Shown here: positions 41,165 to 50,228 of the stretch, one piece after another
Layout: the number at the start of each line of letters is the position of its first letter
Position numbering within the stretch: the stretch's first letter is position 1
Source: Stutzerimonas stutzeri
GTDB lineage: Bacteria > Pseudomonadota > Gammaproteobacteria > Pseudomonadales > Pseudomonadaceae
Reading direction: 5' to 3'
DNA length: 64,000 bases
Assembly (NCBI GenBank): GCA_002339675.1
Contig: DDKB01000013.1
Coordinates: 62,001-126,000, forward strand
Notes under the pieces: generated by a model
Told to the model about the DNA's origin: nothing
Databases searched by the model: none
What the model saw: the letters and a program-made list of their open reading frames with translations, nothing else
Program-made: the position numbers and the translations under genes

Positions 41165-41569
41165 TCAGCTGTCGGCCGCGGCGCCGGGCAATACCCCACG
41201 CTTGGTGAACACCGCCTTGGCCGTCATCATGCCGTTCAGCGCGGCGGGAAAGCCGGCATAGACGGCCATCTGGATGATCACCTCGATCACCTGCTGCGGC
41301 GTGCAGCCGACGTTTAGCGCGCCGTGGATATGTACCGCCAGTTGCGGCTGGTAGTGCCCGAGCGTGGTGAGCGCGGCGACGGTAGCGAGTTCGCGTTGCG
41401 GCAGATCCAGACCGGGGCGCTGGTAGATATCGCCGAAGGGAAACTCGATGACGTAGCGCGCCAGGTCCGGGGCGATGGCGTGCAGGCTGTCGATGACCTT
41501 GCGGCCGGCCTCGCCGTCGATTTCTTCGAGCTTGGCCAGGCCTTCGGTGTAGCGGGTCGTTGCAGACAT
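41165..41569 (-). CDS. Carboxymuconolactone decarboxylase (CMD) family protein
   Basis: A 134-aa small helical protein (YurZ-like). The core is ELATVAALTTLGHYQPQLAVHIHGALNVGCTPQQVIEVII. The CxxC redox pair of AhpD-type members is missing; the only Cys is in NVGCT. It is therefore not an AhpD peroxidase partner. A MerR gene lies upstream with a MerR-type operator between them, so it is likely induced by that regulator. Confidence 0.87.
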   Translation of the reverse strand: MSATTRYTEGLAKLEEIDGEAGRKVIDSLHAIAPDLARYVIEFPFGDIYQRPGLDLPQRELATVAALTTLGHYQPQLAVHIHGALNVGCTPQQVIEVIIQMAVYAGFPAALNGMMTAKAVFTKRGVLPGAAADS

Positions 41570-41609
41570 GGGAGGTTCCTCTCGATTGGGTAGAGGAAAG
41601 CCTGCGGGT

Positions 41610-41629
41610 TGGAGTCAACTCCAGGTCAA
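41610..41629 (-). promoter_or_regulatory. MerR-type promoter before the CMD gene
   Basis: On the - strand, -35 TTGACC is followed by the dyad TGGAGT-TG-ACTCCA, perfect in both arms. The dyad fills a roughly 20-bp spacer to a weak -10 near AGGCTT. A long spacer with the operator inside it is the hallmark of MerR-activated promoters. The -35 overlaps the end of the merR gene. Confidence 0.6.
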
Positions 41630-42003
41630 GCGATTGTTTGCCGGCGGTACAGCTCGATCTTCGCCTGCAGCGCGTCGAGGTGTTCCTGGTCCCGTTGCAG
41701 GCGCGCCTGCAGCCTGGCGGCATGGGCTTCGAGCAGGGCCTGGCGCGCCGCGAGCGTCGTCTCGCCCTGTTCGCGCAGGTCGGCGTAGCGGGTGATGTCC
41801 TCCAGCGGCATTCCTGTGTCCTTCAGGCGCAGGACGAAGGCCACCCACTCGAGATCGCGCGGGCCGTAGACGCGAAAGCCACTGGCGTCGCGGGCCACGT
41901 GGCGCAGCAGGCCGATCTTCTCGTAATAGCGCAGCGTGTCGGCGGACAGCCCGGTGCGTGCCGCGAACTGCTGGATGCTCAGCCGAACCGGTGCTTCGCT
42001 CAT
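41626..42003 (-). CDS. MerR-family transcriptional regulator
   Basis: A 125-aa regulator: winged helix with RLSIQQFAARTGLSADTLRYYEKIGLL at the start, then RDLEWVAFVLRLKDTGMPLEDI, then a dimerisation coiled coil. There is no C-terminal Cys metal site, so an organic or redox ligand is more likely than a metal. It overlaps rlmG by 4 bp and precedes the CMD gene. The longer frame from 42411 is rlmG sequence in another frame. Confidence 0.9.
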   Translation of the reverse strand: MSEAPVRLSIQQFAARTGLSADTLRYYEKIGLLRHVARDASGFRVYGPRDLEWVAFVLRLKDTGMPLEDITRYADLREQGETTLAARQALLEAHAARLQARLQRDQEHLDALQAKIELYRRQTIA

Positions 42004-43127
42004 GGCTTGATCGCCCGCAGGATGACGAACTTGGGTGTCGCCGCGACCTGTTCGACCTTGCCGAAAAGCCGCTTGAGCTTTAGGTGATAGCCGAGGTGGC
42101 GGTTGCCGACGATCCACAACTCGCCGCCCTTGGCGAGGGCCGTCTTGGCCTGGGTGAACATGCGCCAGGCAAGGAAGTCGCCGACCACCTGCTGCTGGTG
42201 AAAGGGCGGGTTGCACAGCACCAGATCCAGCGAGGCCGGCGGCTGCTCGGCCAGGCCATCGCCGGCGCGAATGGCGGCCGGCCGCTCGCCGAGGATGGCC
42301 TGCCAGTTCTCCCGCGCCGACTGCACCGCCATGTAACTTTCGTCGACCAGGGTCATCTCGGCCTGCCGATTGCCCAGCGCATAGACGATGCCGAGCACGC
42401 CGTTGCCGCAACCCAGGTCGGCCACGCGCAGGCTACCGAGCGCCTTGGGCAGATGCGGCAAAAAGGCCCGGGTGCCGATGTCCAGGTCTTCGCGGCAGAA
42501 CAGATTGGCGTGATTGAGCAGTTCGATAGCCGGCTGATCGAGCCGGTAGCGGGTCGGGTAGGGCGAGACGGGACCGGCTTTCTCGACCGGCGTTGCAGTC
42601 AGCAGGCGCGCCTTTTTCACCGCCAGCGAGGCTTGCACCGGGCCGATGTATTGTTCCAGCAGGTCGCCAGCGGCACGCGGCAGGTGCTTGATCATGGCGG
42701 CGGCGATCACCTGCGCACCGGGTGCCAGCTGGCCATGCAGGCGAATCAGCTGCTCTTCCAGCAGAGCGAGGGTCTTGGGAACCCGGATCAGCACGCGGTC
42801 GAAGGGGCCCAGGGCGGCTTCGCTGGCGGGGACGAAGATCACGCTGCCTGCAGCTAGTCCGTTACGCTGCAGGTTCTGCTCCAGCGCCAGGTACGCCAGG
42901 TGCGAATCCCCGCTGCTGGTGACGCTGGCCTGCTGCGCGAGGGAACAGGCCAGCGCGCCGAAGCTGTCGTTGAGAATCAGCACGCGGCTGCCAGCCGGCA
43001 GTTGCTGCTCATGCAGCTGGGTCAGCAGGTACTCGTCGGCGGCATCGAAGGCCTGCAGCGGCTCGTTGGGCTGCTCGGGCTGGCGGACCAGGTCAAGGCG
43101 GGCATAGGGCGATTCGAGAATAGGCAT
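42000..43127 (-). CDS. rlmG: 23S rRNA (guanine1835-N2)-methyltransferase RlmG
   Basis: A 375-aa protein with tandem methyltransferase-like halves; only the C-terminal one has the full SAM site (VADLGCGNGVLGIVYAL) and catalytic NPPF (LVLCNPPFHQQQ). This is the pattern of RlmG/RsmC, and the length fits RlmG, which methylates G1835 of 23S rRNA. It is divergent from fpr, with 211 bp between them. Confidence 0.88.
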   Translation of the reverse strand: MPILESPYARLDLVRQPEQPNEPLQAFDAADEYLLTQLHEQQLPAGSRVLILNDSFGALACSLAQQASVTSSGDSHLAYLALEQNLQRNGLAAGSVIFVPASEAALGPFDRVLIRVPKTLALLEEQLIRLHGQLAPGAQVIAAAMIKHLPRAAGDLLEQYIGPVQASLAVKKARLLTATPVEKAGPVSPYPTRYRLDQPAIELLNHANLFCREDLDIGTRAFLPHLPKALGSLRVADLGCGNGVLGIVYALGNRQAEMTLVDESYMAVQSARENWQAILGERPAAIRAGDGLAEQPPASLDLVLCNPPFHQQQVVGDFLAWRMFTQAKTALAKGGELWIVGNRHLGYHLKLKRLFGKVEQVAATPKFVILRAIKP

Positions 43128-43338
43128 AAGAACTGGCGGTGTTTGTGGGCGTCGGAATGGAGTATCAAGGGTTCAGGCCGACCGGAAGCGCAACCCTGGC
43201 TGCGCCGCATGCGAAGTCGAGCGGATGCGCATCGGCCGGTCTGGCCATGGCGTGTCTTGGTCGCCGCACGGCTTGCATCGCCAGTGCCTGCGGCCTGATT
43301 GACCTTCAACCCAAAGATAGTTGCGAAGGGAGCGAAGT

Positions 43339-44115
43339 ATGACCGTCAGCGAAGAGAAGTTCACCCGCCAGCGTCTGCTCGACGTGCAGACCTTGACGCC
43401 CAACCTGTTCACCCTGCGCACCACGCGCGATCCCGGGTTTCGGTTCACCGCCGGCCAGTTCGCCCGTCTCGGCGTGCGCAAGCCCAGTGGCAGCATTGTC
43501 TGGCGTGCCTACTCGATGGTCTCGGCGCCCCACGATGAGTTTCTCGATTTCTTTTCCATTGTGGTGCCGGACGGCGAATTTACCAGCGAGCTAAGCCGAC
43601 TGCGGCCCGGCGACGAGCTGCTGGTGGACAAGCAGGCGTTCGGCTTCCTGACGCTCGACCGCTTCGTCGACGGCCGTGATCTCTGGTTGTTGGGCACCGG
43701 CACCGGCTTGGCGCCGTTCCTGTCGATCCTGCAAGACTTCGAGGTGTGGCAGCGCTTCGAACGCATCATCCTGGTCTACAGCGCGCGCACCGCGTCGGAA
43801 CTGGCGTATCAGCAACTGATTCACGACCTGCCGGGACGTGATTACCTGGAGGGGCTCGGTTCGAAGCTGACCTACCTGCCGGTGGTCACCCGCGAGCAGG
43901 TACAAGGTGCGTTGCATGGGCGCATCACCACGCTGATCGAGACCGGTGAACTGGAGCGCGCGGCCGATTTGGCGCTGGAACCGGAGCATTCGCGCATCAT
44001 GCTCTGCGGCAATCCCCAGATGATCGAGGACACCCGCACCCTGCTGAAGGCGCGCGACCTCAACCTGAGTCTGACCCGGCGGCCGGGACAGGTGGCGGTG
44101 GAAAATTATTGGTAG
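43339..44115 (+). CDS. fpr: Ferredoxin/flavodoxin-NADP reductase Fpr
   Basis: A 258-aa reductase of the bacterial Fpr type. FAD is bound by WRAYSMVSAP (RxYS) and the GEFTSELSRL region, NADP by LGTGTGLAPFLSIL and MLCGNPQMIEDT. The C-terminus ends in NYW. The start at 43339 follows AAGGGAGC; the frame is open a few codons further up, which is not needed. Fpr supplies electrons to ferredoxin in iron-sulfur repair and redox stress. No finR-type regulator gene is adjacent. Confidence 0.93.
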   Translation: MTVSEEKFTRQRLLDVQTLTPNLFTLRTTRDPGFRFTAGQFARLGVRKPSGSIVWRAYSMVSAPHDEFLDFFSIVVPDGEFTSELSRLRPGDELLVDKQAFGFLTLDRFVDGRDLWLLGTGTGLAPFLSILQDFEVWQRFERIILVYSARTASELAYQQLIHDLPGRDYLEGLGSKLTYLPVVTREQVQGALHGRITTLIETGELERAADLALEPEHSRIMLCGNPQMIEDTRTLLKARDLNLSLTRRPGQVAVENYW

Positions 44116-44186
44116 GCCTAAGCGGGCGATGGGTAAAGCGCAGTAAGTTGCACCTGTGTCCGCCAGCCTGGAGCCGTTTCAGCGAA

Positions 44187-44416
44187 TACCCGGTTGGTTT
44201 TTTGTCATTCGCGGGAGCGAGCTTGCTGGCGAAGCGGGGGAGTGGTCTGCTCGCGAGCAAGCTCGCTCCTACAAGAGCGAAGGAGGGCGAAAGCAACCGC
44301 GCACAAGGACTCCAGGGCGCGAAAAGCGGCGTCGGCGCGGGTTGGTTTCGGTGCGCACCTGCCAATGCCCGGTTGGCTTTGTCATTTGTAGGAGCCAGCT
44401 TGCTGGCGAAGCGGGG
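44187..44416. repeat. REP-like palindrome pair with a 50-bp direct repeat
   Basis: In the 303-bp gap between fpr and siaD, GGAGCGAGCTTGCT (44214-44227) and its exact reverse complement (44256-44269) form a 14-bp inverted pair. About 50 bp at 44187-44239 recur with few changes at 44364-44416, including the shared GCTTGCTGGCGAAGCGGGG. These are typical Pseudomonas REP sequences. No gene is seen in the gap. Confidence 0.85.
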
Positions 44417-44418
44417 TG

Positions 44419-45204
44419 TCAGTCCGCCAGTTCGTAGCGGTCGCGGCCGTTACGTTTGGCTCGCAGCAGGGCGACGTCGGCGCGGTTGATGGCGCTGGAA
44501 TAATTTTCGTCAGCGCGCAGCTCGGCCATGCCCAGGCTCACCGTGACCGACAGTGCCTCGTCGTTGATGCGCACACGCAGGTTGGCCACCGCCTGACGTA
44601 GCCGCTCCATGATGCGCACTGCGCTTTCGGTCGAGGTCTCCGGCATCAGCAGGAGGAATTCCTCGCCACCCCAGCGGCCGCAGAGGTCGTGCTCACGGAT
44701 CTCGGCTTCCATCACGCGCACCACTTCCATCAGCACGTTGTCGCCAACCTCGTGGCCGTGCTCGTCGTTGATGACCTTGAACCGGTCGATGTCGACCATG
44801 ACCACGCACAGGGGGCGCGCATAGCGTTTGGCGCGTTCGGACTCCTCGCGCAGGCGTTCGGTGAGCAGCCGGCGGTTGGCGATGCCGGTCAAGGCATCGT
44901 GGGTCGAGGCTTCGCGCAGGGCAATGTTCAGGTCGCGCATCATCGTCTGGTAGCGGTCGGATATCCTCGCGACCTTCTCGAGCTGGCGAAGCTGTTTGTC
45001 GAATCGCGCCGACAGGCTCATTTCCCGCTCACGGACGATGCTCTGGTAGCCATCGGAAACCCGGGCAATCCGCTCGATGCGGTTGAGCAGGTTGTGGTGC
45101 GCTTCCCACAGCTGGCGCAGCGTATCGTGCAGGGGGTTGTCCTGGTTCTGTGGGTCGCCCAGCGACTCCACCACCTGGGTTTCCAGCGGATTGTGCCCGC
45201 GCAT
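44419..45204 (-). CDS. siaD: Diguanylate cyclase SiaD
   Basis: A 261-aa cytoplasmic diguanylate cyclase. An N-terminal coiled-coil region (about 1-95) precedes a GGDEF domain with the active site GGEEF (RWGGEEFLLLMPE). In P. aeruginosa SiaD makes c-di-GMP when bound by unphosphorylated SiaC and drives aggregation. Length and operon position match SiaD. Its start is 9 bp after the siaC stop. Confidence 0.93.
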   Translation of the reverse strand: MRGHNPLETQVVESLGDPQNQDNPLHDTLRQLWEAHHNLLNRIERIARVSDGYQSIVREREMSLSARFDKQLRQLEKVARISDRYQTMMRDLNIALREASTHDALTGIANRRLLTERLREESERAKRYARPLCVVMVDIDRFKVINDEHGHEVGDNVLMEVVRVMEAEIREHDLCGRWGGEEFLLLMPETSTESAVRIMERLRQAVANLRVRINDEALSVTVSLGMAELRADENYSSAINRADVALLRAKRNGRDRYELAD

Positions 45205-45213
45205 AAGGACCTT

Positions 45214-45591
45214 CTAGTCGTCGCTGAGGATCATGAAAGGAAAGGTGCAGTCTTCCTTGAATTCTTCAGCCAGCTCCACCACGCGCTCATTGCGTCGGTC
45301 GTAATGCCAGTTCACTGCCACCGGCTTGCCTTCCTGGTGGGCGGCTTCGAGCAGATCGAAGATATCCATCATGGCCTTGATGCTGCTGGTGTTCAGGTAC
45401 AACAGGTGAAGCTCGAGGCGCAACGGCTGGCCCGCTTCGGCCAGGTAGCGCTCGATCCAGTCGATGACCTGGTGGAACAGTTCGTAGGAGTTTTCCGGGT
45501 AGGAGTCGCCCTGCATGGCGAGGACGCCGTTCGCCCAGTCGGACTGGATGGCGGGGGAGGACTGGCTGCCGGCGATAGAGAAATCATTCAT
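45214..45591 (-). CDS. siaC: SiaC, phospho-switch partner of SiaD
   Basis: A 125-aa protein (DUF1987). Thr68 in LYLNTSSIKAMMD is at the same number as the residue phosphorylated by SiaB in P. aeruginosa. Dephosphorylated SiaC activates SiaD. The order siaA-siaB-siaC-siaD is complete here. Confidence 0.94.
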   Translation of the reverse strand: MNDFSIAGSQSSPAIQSDWANGVLAMQGDSYPENSYELFHQVIDWIERYLAEAGQPLRLELHLLYLNTSSIKAMMDIFDLLEAAHQEGKPVAVNWHYDRRNERVVELAEEFKEDCTFPFMILSDD

Positions 45592-45613
45592 GTGCGATTG
45601 GAACTCGAATAAG

Positions 45614-46159
45614 TCAGATGACCGCGCTCAGGCTGATGAACGAGCGGCCGTTGGCCACGGTTTGCAGCGAAGCCTTCAGCGGTTCGCTGGACTTGCGGGC
45701 GATATCGATCAGCCCCAGTCCCGCACCGCTGACGGTGTTGTCTTCGCGCGGTTTGCGCAATTGTTCTTTGTACCTGGCCTTGAGCTGGACCTTGTCCAGG
45801 CTCGCCAGTTCTTCGATGGTGGCCATCAGTGCCTCGCCATCGGCGGTTTCGATCAGGTTCCCGGCCGAGACGACGTAGCGGCCGTCGTCATCGGTGCGGG
45901 CCACGACCACCGTGGCACCGGCTTCTTGGTCGGCCCAATTTCGGACCTTGGCGTAGTGGCGGATATTCTGCGTCATCTCGATGTAGACGGCGAACACGTC
46001 CATGGCCGACGAGGGGTTGGCATGGTCGGCGGCCAGGTAGTTGCGCAGCGCGTTGCCGATTTCCTCGATCAGGCTGCGCGAGATCGGGCCGTTGAAGCAG
46101 AGCATGATCTGCTGTCGGTTGTAGCTTTCGCGCATGGCGAACAGGTCAAGGGTTTCCAT
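45614..46159 (-). CDS. siaB: SiaB, SiaC kinase
   Basis: A 181-aa protein (DUF6272-like, GHKL-type fold) that phosphorylates SiaC. The start at 46159 (METLDLFAMRESYN) has GGAGTCGAG before it; the longer frame overlaps siaA and is rejected. The core region is FNGPISRSLIEEIGNALRNYL, and the C-terminal GAGLGLIDIARKS is a nucleotide-binding glycine motif. It counteracts the phosphatase SiaA. Confidence 0.92.
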   Translation of the reverse strand: METLDLFAMRESYNRQQIMLCFNGPISRSLIEEIGNALRNYLAADHANPSSAMDVFAVYIEMTQNIRHYAKVRNWADQEAGATVVVARTDDDGRYVVSAGNLIETADGEALMATIEELASLDKVQLKARYKEQLRKPREDNTVSGAGLGLIDIARKSSEPLKASLQTVANGRSFISLSAVI

Positions 46160-46187
46160 GGGGCAACTCGACTCCGGTGGATGGCGC

Positions 46188-48179
46188 TCAATCGAAACGG
46201 AAACACAGCATCGTGATGTCGTCACGCTGAGGGTAATCGCCCTGGTACTCGTCCAGGGTGGCTTTGAACGCTGCGCCCTGTTCCGCCAGCGGCAGGCGGG
46301 CGTGGCGCAGGATCATCTCGGCGAAGCGACTGTTCCCGAAGCCATAGCCTAGCTCGCCGCCGGCCTGGTCGAGGAAACCATCGGTGGCGAGGTAGAAGGT
46401 GCGCCCGGGCTGCAGCGCGATCTCGGCATTGCAGTACTCGCCGACGCGGCGGTCGCCGATGGCCCGGCGGCCGGCAGGCAGTTCGTCGAGGGTGTCGCCA
46501 TCGCTGAAGTAGAGGGCGATCTTGGCACCGGCATAGACCACCTGGCGGCGCGCGAAGTCGACATACGCCAGGCCCACGTCCATGTTGGTTGCCAGCGCAT
46601 GCTGTGTGCTGTCGTCGCGCAACATGCGCCGCACGATGCCATCGGTGCGGGCGAGGATGGCGGCGGGGTCGTGCAGCCCGGCGTCGGCGATGGCCTGCTC
46701 GATGGCGGCGTGGGCGAGCATGGTCATCAGCGCGCCAGGCACGCCATGGCCGGCGCAGTCGACCACGCCGAGCAGGCAGCCCTGGGGCGTCGCGCGGTAG
46801 ACGTAGAAGTCGCCGCCGACCACATCGCGCGGGTGCCAGAGCACGGCGTGGCGCTCATCGAGGTCGGCCACCAGCTGGCGTTTGGGCAGGATGGCGTGCT
46901 GGATAAGGCTGGCGTAGTCGATGGAATCGTCGATCTTCTTGTGTGCGGCGGCCATGTCGCGGTTGGCCTGTTGCAGTGCACGGGTGCGCTCGCTGACCCG
47001 GCTTTCCAGTTCGCGGGTGTGGCTGCGGATCTTCTGCGCCATGGAGCGAAACGCGGCGCTGAGCTCGCCGATCTCGTCGTCCCGGTCGACGGGCAGCGGG
47101 GCGTTGTAATGCCCGGCGGCAATCGCCTGGGCGCTCTTGCGCAATTGCCTGAGCGGCGCCAGCACGCGGCGGTCGACCAGCCAGGCGCCGGCGACGATCA
47201 GCAGCAAGAACAGCAGCAGCACCGCGCCGATCGCTGGCAGCAGGGGCTTGAGCTCGATCACCTGGGCGGTGCGCAGGTCCACGGCACTGGCGACGAACCA
47301 TTGCAGCTCGGGGATCCAGTTCAGGGCCAACAGCCGGGGTTGACCGTCGAGCGTTGCCTCCAGCGTGGCGGTATCGCCCGGGTGTTCGCGGCTGTAGGTC
47401 ATTGCCTGGCGTAGCGCCTGGGCCTGGTCGATGCCCTCGACCAGGCCCAGCAGACTGGTGGACAGCGAGCGACCCTGGGAGGTGTCGGCGTTGAGCGTGA
47501 CCAGGTTCGGATTGGGGTGGACCAGGATCGAGCCCTGGCTGTCGAGGACCATCGACTCGACACCGGCCTGGTCTTGCTCGATGAACTGGGTGACAAAGGC
47601 TTTCAGGCTGATGCCCGAGCCGACGATGCCGAGCGCGCGCGCGCCGTCGCGCACCACGATGTTGAACCAGATCTTCAGGTCGCCGGTCACCGCCGAGCGG
47701 TCGACGTTGAGGTGGTAGGGCGCTTCCGAGCGCAGCGTGACGTAGAACCATTCGTCGGCCGGCGCATCGGGCTGCATCTGGTAGCGCGGTGCCTCGCTGG
47801 CTGGTTGCTGGTCGCCATTGGAGTAGTAGCGCTGGCTGGCGGCCGAGGCGGCGAAATAGGAATGATCGCCCAGGGCGCGCTGGTAGCCGGCGGCCTCGCG
47901 GAAGAACAACGCACGTTTGGCTGGGTCTTGCTCATCGAGCAGCCAGGCGCGGGTGATCTGCGATTCGGCGAGTCGCTGGGCCAGTGCCAGCTCCCGGGTA
48001 ACCGGCGCAAACAGGCGTTCGCGGTTGAGCTGCACCACATTGCGCGCGTAGGCCTCGCCGAAGCGGTGCTGTACCCCTTGCAGGGCTTCACGGCCTACAA
48101 GGGCCGTCACACCGATAGCCAGAATGAACGTCAGCAAAAGCGCCAGTAACGACTTGCCGCGTAAACCCAGTGCCGCCAT
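46188..48179 (-). CDS. siaA: SiaA, membrane PP2C-type phosphatase
   Basis: A 663-aa protein, the length of P. aeruginosa SiaA. It has an N-terminal membrane segment, a periplasmic Cache-like sensor (about 35-330), a second membrane segment (LLPAIGAVLLLFLLLIVAGAW, trimmed), a HAMP domain, a short coiled coil and a SpoIIE/PP2C domain. The metal-binding Asp are in DVVGGDFYVYR, GVVDCAGHGVPGALM and LATDGFLDQAGG. It dephosphorylates SiaC in response to an external signal and so raises c-di-GMP. Confidence 0.93.
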   Translation of the reverse strand: MAALGLRGKSLLALLLTFILAIGVTALVGREALQGVQHRFGEAYARNVVQLNRERLFAPVTRELALAQRLAESQITRAWLLDEQDPAKRALFFREAAGYQRALGDHSYFAASAASQRYYSNGDQQPASEAPRYQMQPDAPADEWFYVTLRSEAPYHLNVDRSAVTGDLKIWFNIVVRDGARALGIVGSGISLKAFVTQFIEQDQAGVESMVLDSQGSILVHPNPNLVTLNADTSQGRSLSTSLLGLVEGIDQAQALRQAMTYSREHPGDTATLEATLDGQPRLLALNWIPELQWFVASAVDLRTAQVIELKPLLPAIGAVLLLFLLLIVAGAWLVDRRVLAPLRQLRKSAQAIAAGHYNAPLPVDRDDEIGELSAAFRSMAQKIRSHTRELESRVSERTRALQQANRDMAAAHKKIDDSIDYASLIQHAILPKRQLVADLDERHAVLWHPRDVVGGDFYVYRATPQGCLLGVVDCAGHGVPGALMTMLAHAAIEQAIADAGLHDPAAILARTDGIVRRMLRDDSTQHALATNMDVGLAYVDFARRQVVYAGAKIALYFSDGDTLDELPAGRRAIGDRRVGEYCNAEIALQPGRTFYLATDGFLDQAGGELGYGFGNSRFAEMILRHARLPLAEQGAAFKATLDEYQGDYPQRDDITMLCFRFD

Positions 48180-48302
48180 GTTCGGTGCCTGCCCTTTGCC
48201 GTCGCAGTGTGCTGCTGAATCCGCACTAGGCGTGCGGGTTTTGAGGCGCGCGATTATCCGTTAACGGGCCAATTGCCACCAGCGTCGGTTTTATTACATG
48301 AA

Positions 48303-48324
48303 AACGGAGCCTTTCGGCCCCGTT
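48303..48324 (-). terminator. Terminator of ettA
   Basis: On the - strand AACGGGGCC-GAAA-GGCTCCGTT (one G-U pair) is followed by TTC with the upstream-facing AAAA on the other strand. It lies 12 bp after the ettA stop and before the siaA promoter region. Confidence 0.75.
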
Positions 48325-48335
48325 CTTGGTTGCAG

Positions 48336-50003
48336 TTACTGCGCGAGTTTCTTGTACTTGACCCGGTGTGGCTGGGAGGCGGCGTCGCCCAGGCGCTTCT
48401 TGCGGTCGGCTTCGTACTCGGTGTAGTTGCCTTCGAAGAAGATGATCTGGCCGTCGTCCTCGTACGACAGAATGTGCGTGGCAACGCGGTCGAGGAACCA
48501 GCGGTCGTGGGAGATCACGATGGCGGCGCCGGGGAAGTCAAGCAGCGCCTCTTCCAGCGAGCGCAGGGTTTCCACGTCGAGGTCGTTGGACGGTTCGTCG
48601 AGCAACAGCACGTTGGCGCCTTCCTTGAGGGTCAGCGCCAGGTGCAGTCGGCCACGTTCACCACCGGAAAGATCCTTGACGAACTTCTGCTGGTCGCCGC
48701 CCTTGAAGTTGAAACGCCCGACGTAGGTGCGCGACGGCACTTCATAGTTGCCGATACGGATCATGTCGGCACCGTCGGATACCGCTTCCCAGACGGACTT
48801 GCTGCCATCGAGATCATCTCGGCTCTGGTCGACACAGGCCACCTGCACCGTGTCGCCGATCTCGATGCTGCCCGAATCCGGCTGCTCCTTGCCCATGATC
48901 ATGCGGAACAGGGTCGACTTGCCCGCGCCGTTGCCGCCGATCACGCCGACGATGGCGCCCTTGGGCATGCTGAATGACAGGTCCTCGATCAGCACGCGGT
49001 CGCCGTAGCCCTTGGTCACGTTCTTGAAATCGATGACTTTGTCGCCCAGGCGCGGGCCGGCGGGAATGTAGATCTCGTTGGTTTCGCTGCGCTTCTGGAA
49101 TTCCTGCGACTGCAGTTCCTCGAAGCGCTGCAGGCGTGCCTTGGACTTGGCCTGACGGGCCTTGGCACCCTTGCGCACCCACTCCAGCTCTTCTTTCATG
49201 GCTTTTTCGTGGGCCGACTGCTGCTTGGATTCCTGCGCTAGGCGGTTGGATTTGGCTTCCAGCCAGCCGGAATAGTTGCCCTCGTAGGGGATGCCCTGGC
49301 CACGGTCGAGTTCGAGGATCCAGCCGGCGACGTTGTCGAGGAAGTAGCGGTCGTGGGTGATCGCCACCACAGTGCCGGGGAAGTCGTGGAGGAAATGCTC
49401 CAGCCAGGCCACCGAGTCGGCGTCCAGGTGGTTGGTCGGCTCGTCCAGCAGCAGCATGTCCGGGGCGGACAGCAGCAGGCGGCACAGTGCCACGCGGCGC
49501 TTTTCGCCGCCGGACAGGTGCTCGACCTTGGCCTCCCACGGTGGCAGGCGCAGGGCATCGGCAGCGACTTCCAGCTGGCGCTCGAGGTTGTGACCATCGC
49601 TGGCCTGGAGGATGGCTTCGAGCTTGGCCTGTTCGGCAGCCAGCTTGTCGAAATCGGCGTCTGGTTCAGCGTAGGCCGCGTAGACCTCGTTCAGCCGCGC
49701 CTGGGCGTCCTTGATGCTGCTGACGGCTTCCTCGACGACTTCGCGCACGGTCTTGTTCGGATCGAGCTCGGGCTCCTGCGGGAGGTAGCCGACATTCAGC
49801 TCGGGCATCGCCCGCGCTTCGCCGTCGAATTCGGTGTCGACACCCGCCATGATCTTCAACAGGGTGGACTTGCCCGAGCCGTTGAGGCCGAGCACGCCGA
49901 TCTTGGCGCCGGGAAAGAACGACAGAGAGATGTTCTTGAGGATTTCGCGCTTCGGCGGAACGACCTTGCCGAGCCGATGCATGGTATAGACGTATTGAGC
50001 CAT
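48336..50003 (-). CDS. ettA: Energy-dependent translational throttle ABC-F protein EttA
   Basis: A 555-aa cytoplasmic ABC-F protein with two ATPase domains and no membrane part. P-loops are GLNGSGKST and GGNGAGKST, signatures LSGGEKRRVAL and LSGGERGRLHL, Walker B LLLDEPTNHLD and LLLDEPSNDLD. The EttA arm and linker lie between the domains. It binds the ribosomal E site and gates the first peptide bond according to the ADP/ATP ratio. The length matches E. coli EttA exactly. Confidence 0.97.
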   Translation of the reverse strand: MAQYVYTMHRLGKVVPPKREILKNISLSFFPGAKIGVLGLNGSGKSTLLKIMAGVDTEFDGEARAMPELNVGYLPQEPELDPNKTVREVVEEAVSSIKDAQARLNEVYAAYAEPDADFDKLAAEQAKLEAILQASDGHNLERQLEVAADALRLPPWEAKVEHLSGGEKRRVALCRLLLSAPDMLLLDEPTNHLDADSVAWLEHFLHDFPGTVVAITHDRYFLDNVAGWILELDRGQGIPYEGNYSGWLEAKSNRLAQESKQQSAHEKAMKEELEWVRKGAKARQAKSKARLQRFEELQSQEFQKRSETNEIYIPAGPRLGDKVIDFKNVTKGYGDRVLIEDLSFSMPKGAIVGVIGGNGAGKSTLFRMIMGKEQPDSGSIEIGDTVQVACVDQSRDDLDGSKSVWEAVSDGADMIRIGNYEVPSRTYVGRFNFKGGDQQKFVKDLSGGERGRLHLALTLKEGANVLLLDEPSNDLDVETLRSLEEALLDFPGAAIVISHDRWFLDRVATHILSYEDDGQIIFFEGNYTEYEADRKKRLGDAASQPHRVKYKKLAQ

Positions 50004-50228
50004 GGAGACGAATGCCCGTGACGAAAGAGAATAAGAAGGGAGCGGATCGACGCGGCCGCCTGAGGCCGGTCAAAACAGTCCGGCAAAGCTACCGGAATGC
50101 CGGTGGCAGGGCAAACCAGGACGGGGCTGAGCGGTAATGGCCTTTCGCTTTACCGGCAGGCATCCTTGTTGCCAGTCCATGCCTTGGCTGTACGGCGTTT
50201 TCCGCCGCTTGAAAGGGGGCCGACCGGT

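Noticed and set aside
43313..43330. TTGACCTTCAA-like sequence before fpr as an FNR box
   Set aside because: The half-site spacing is wrong for FNR/ANR.
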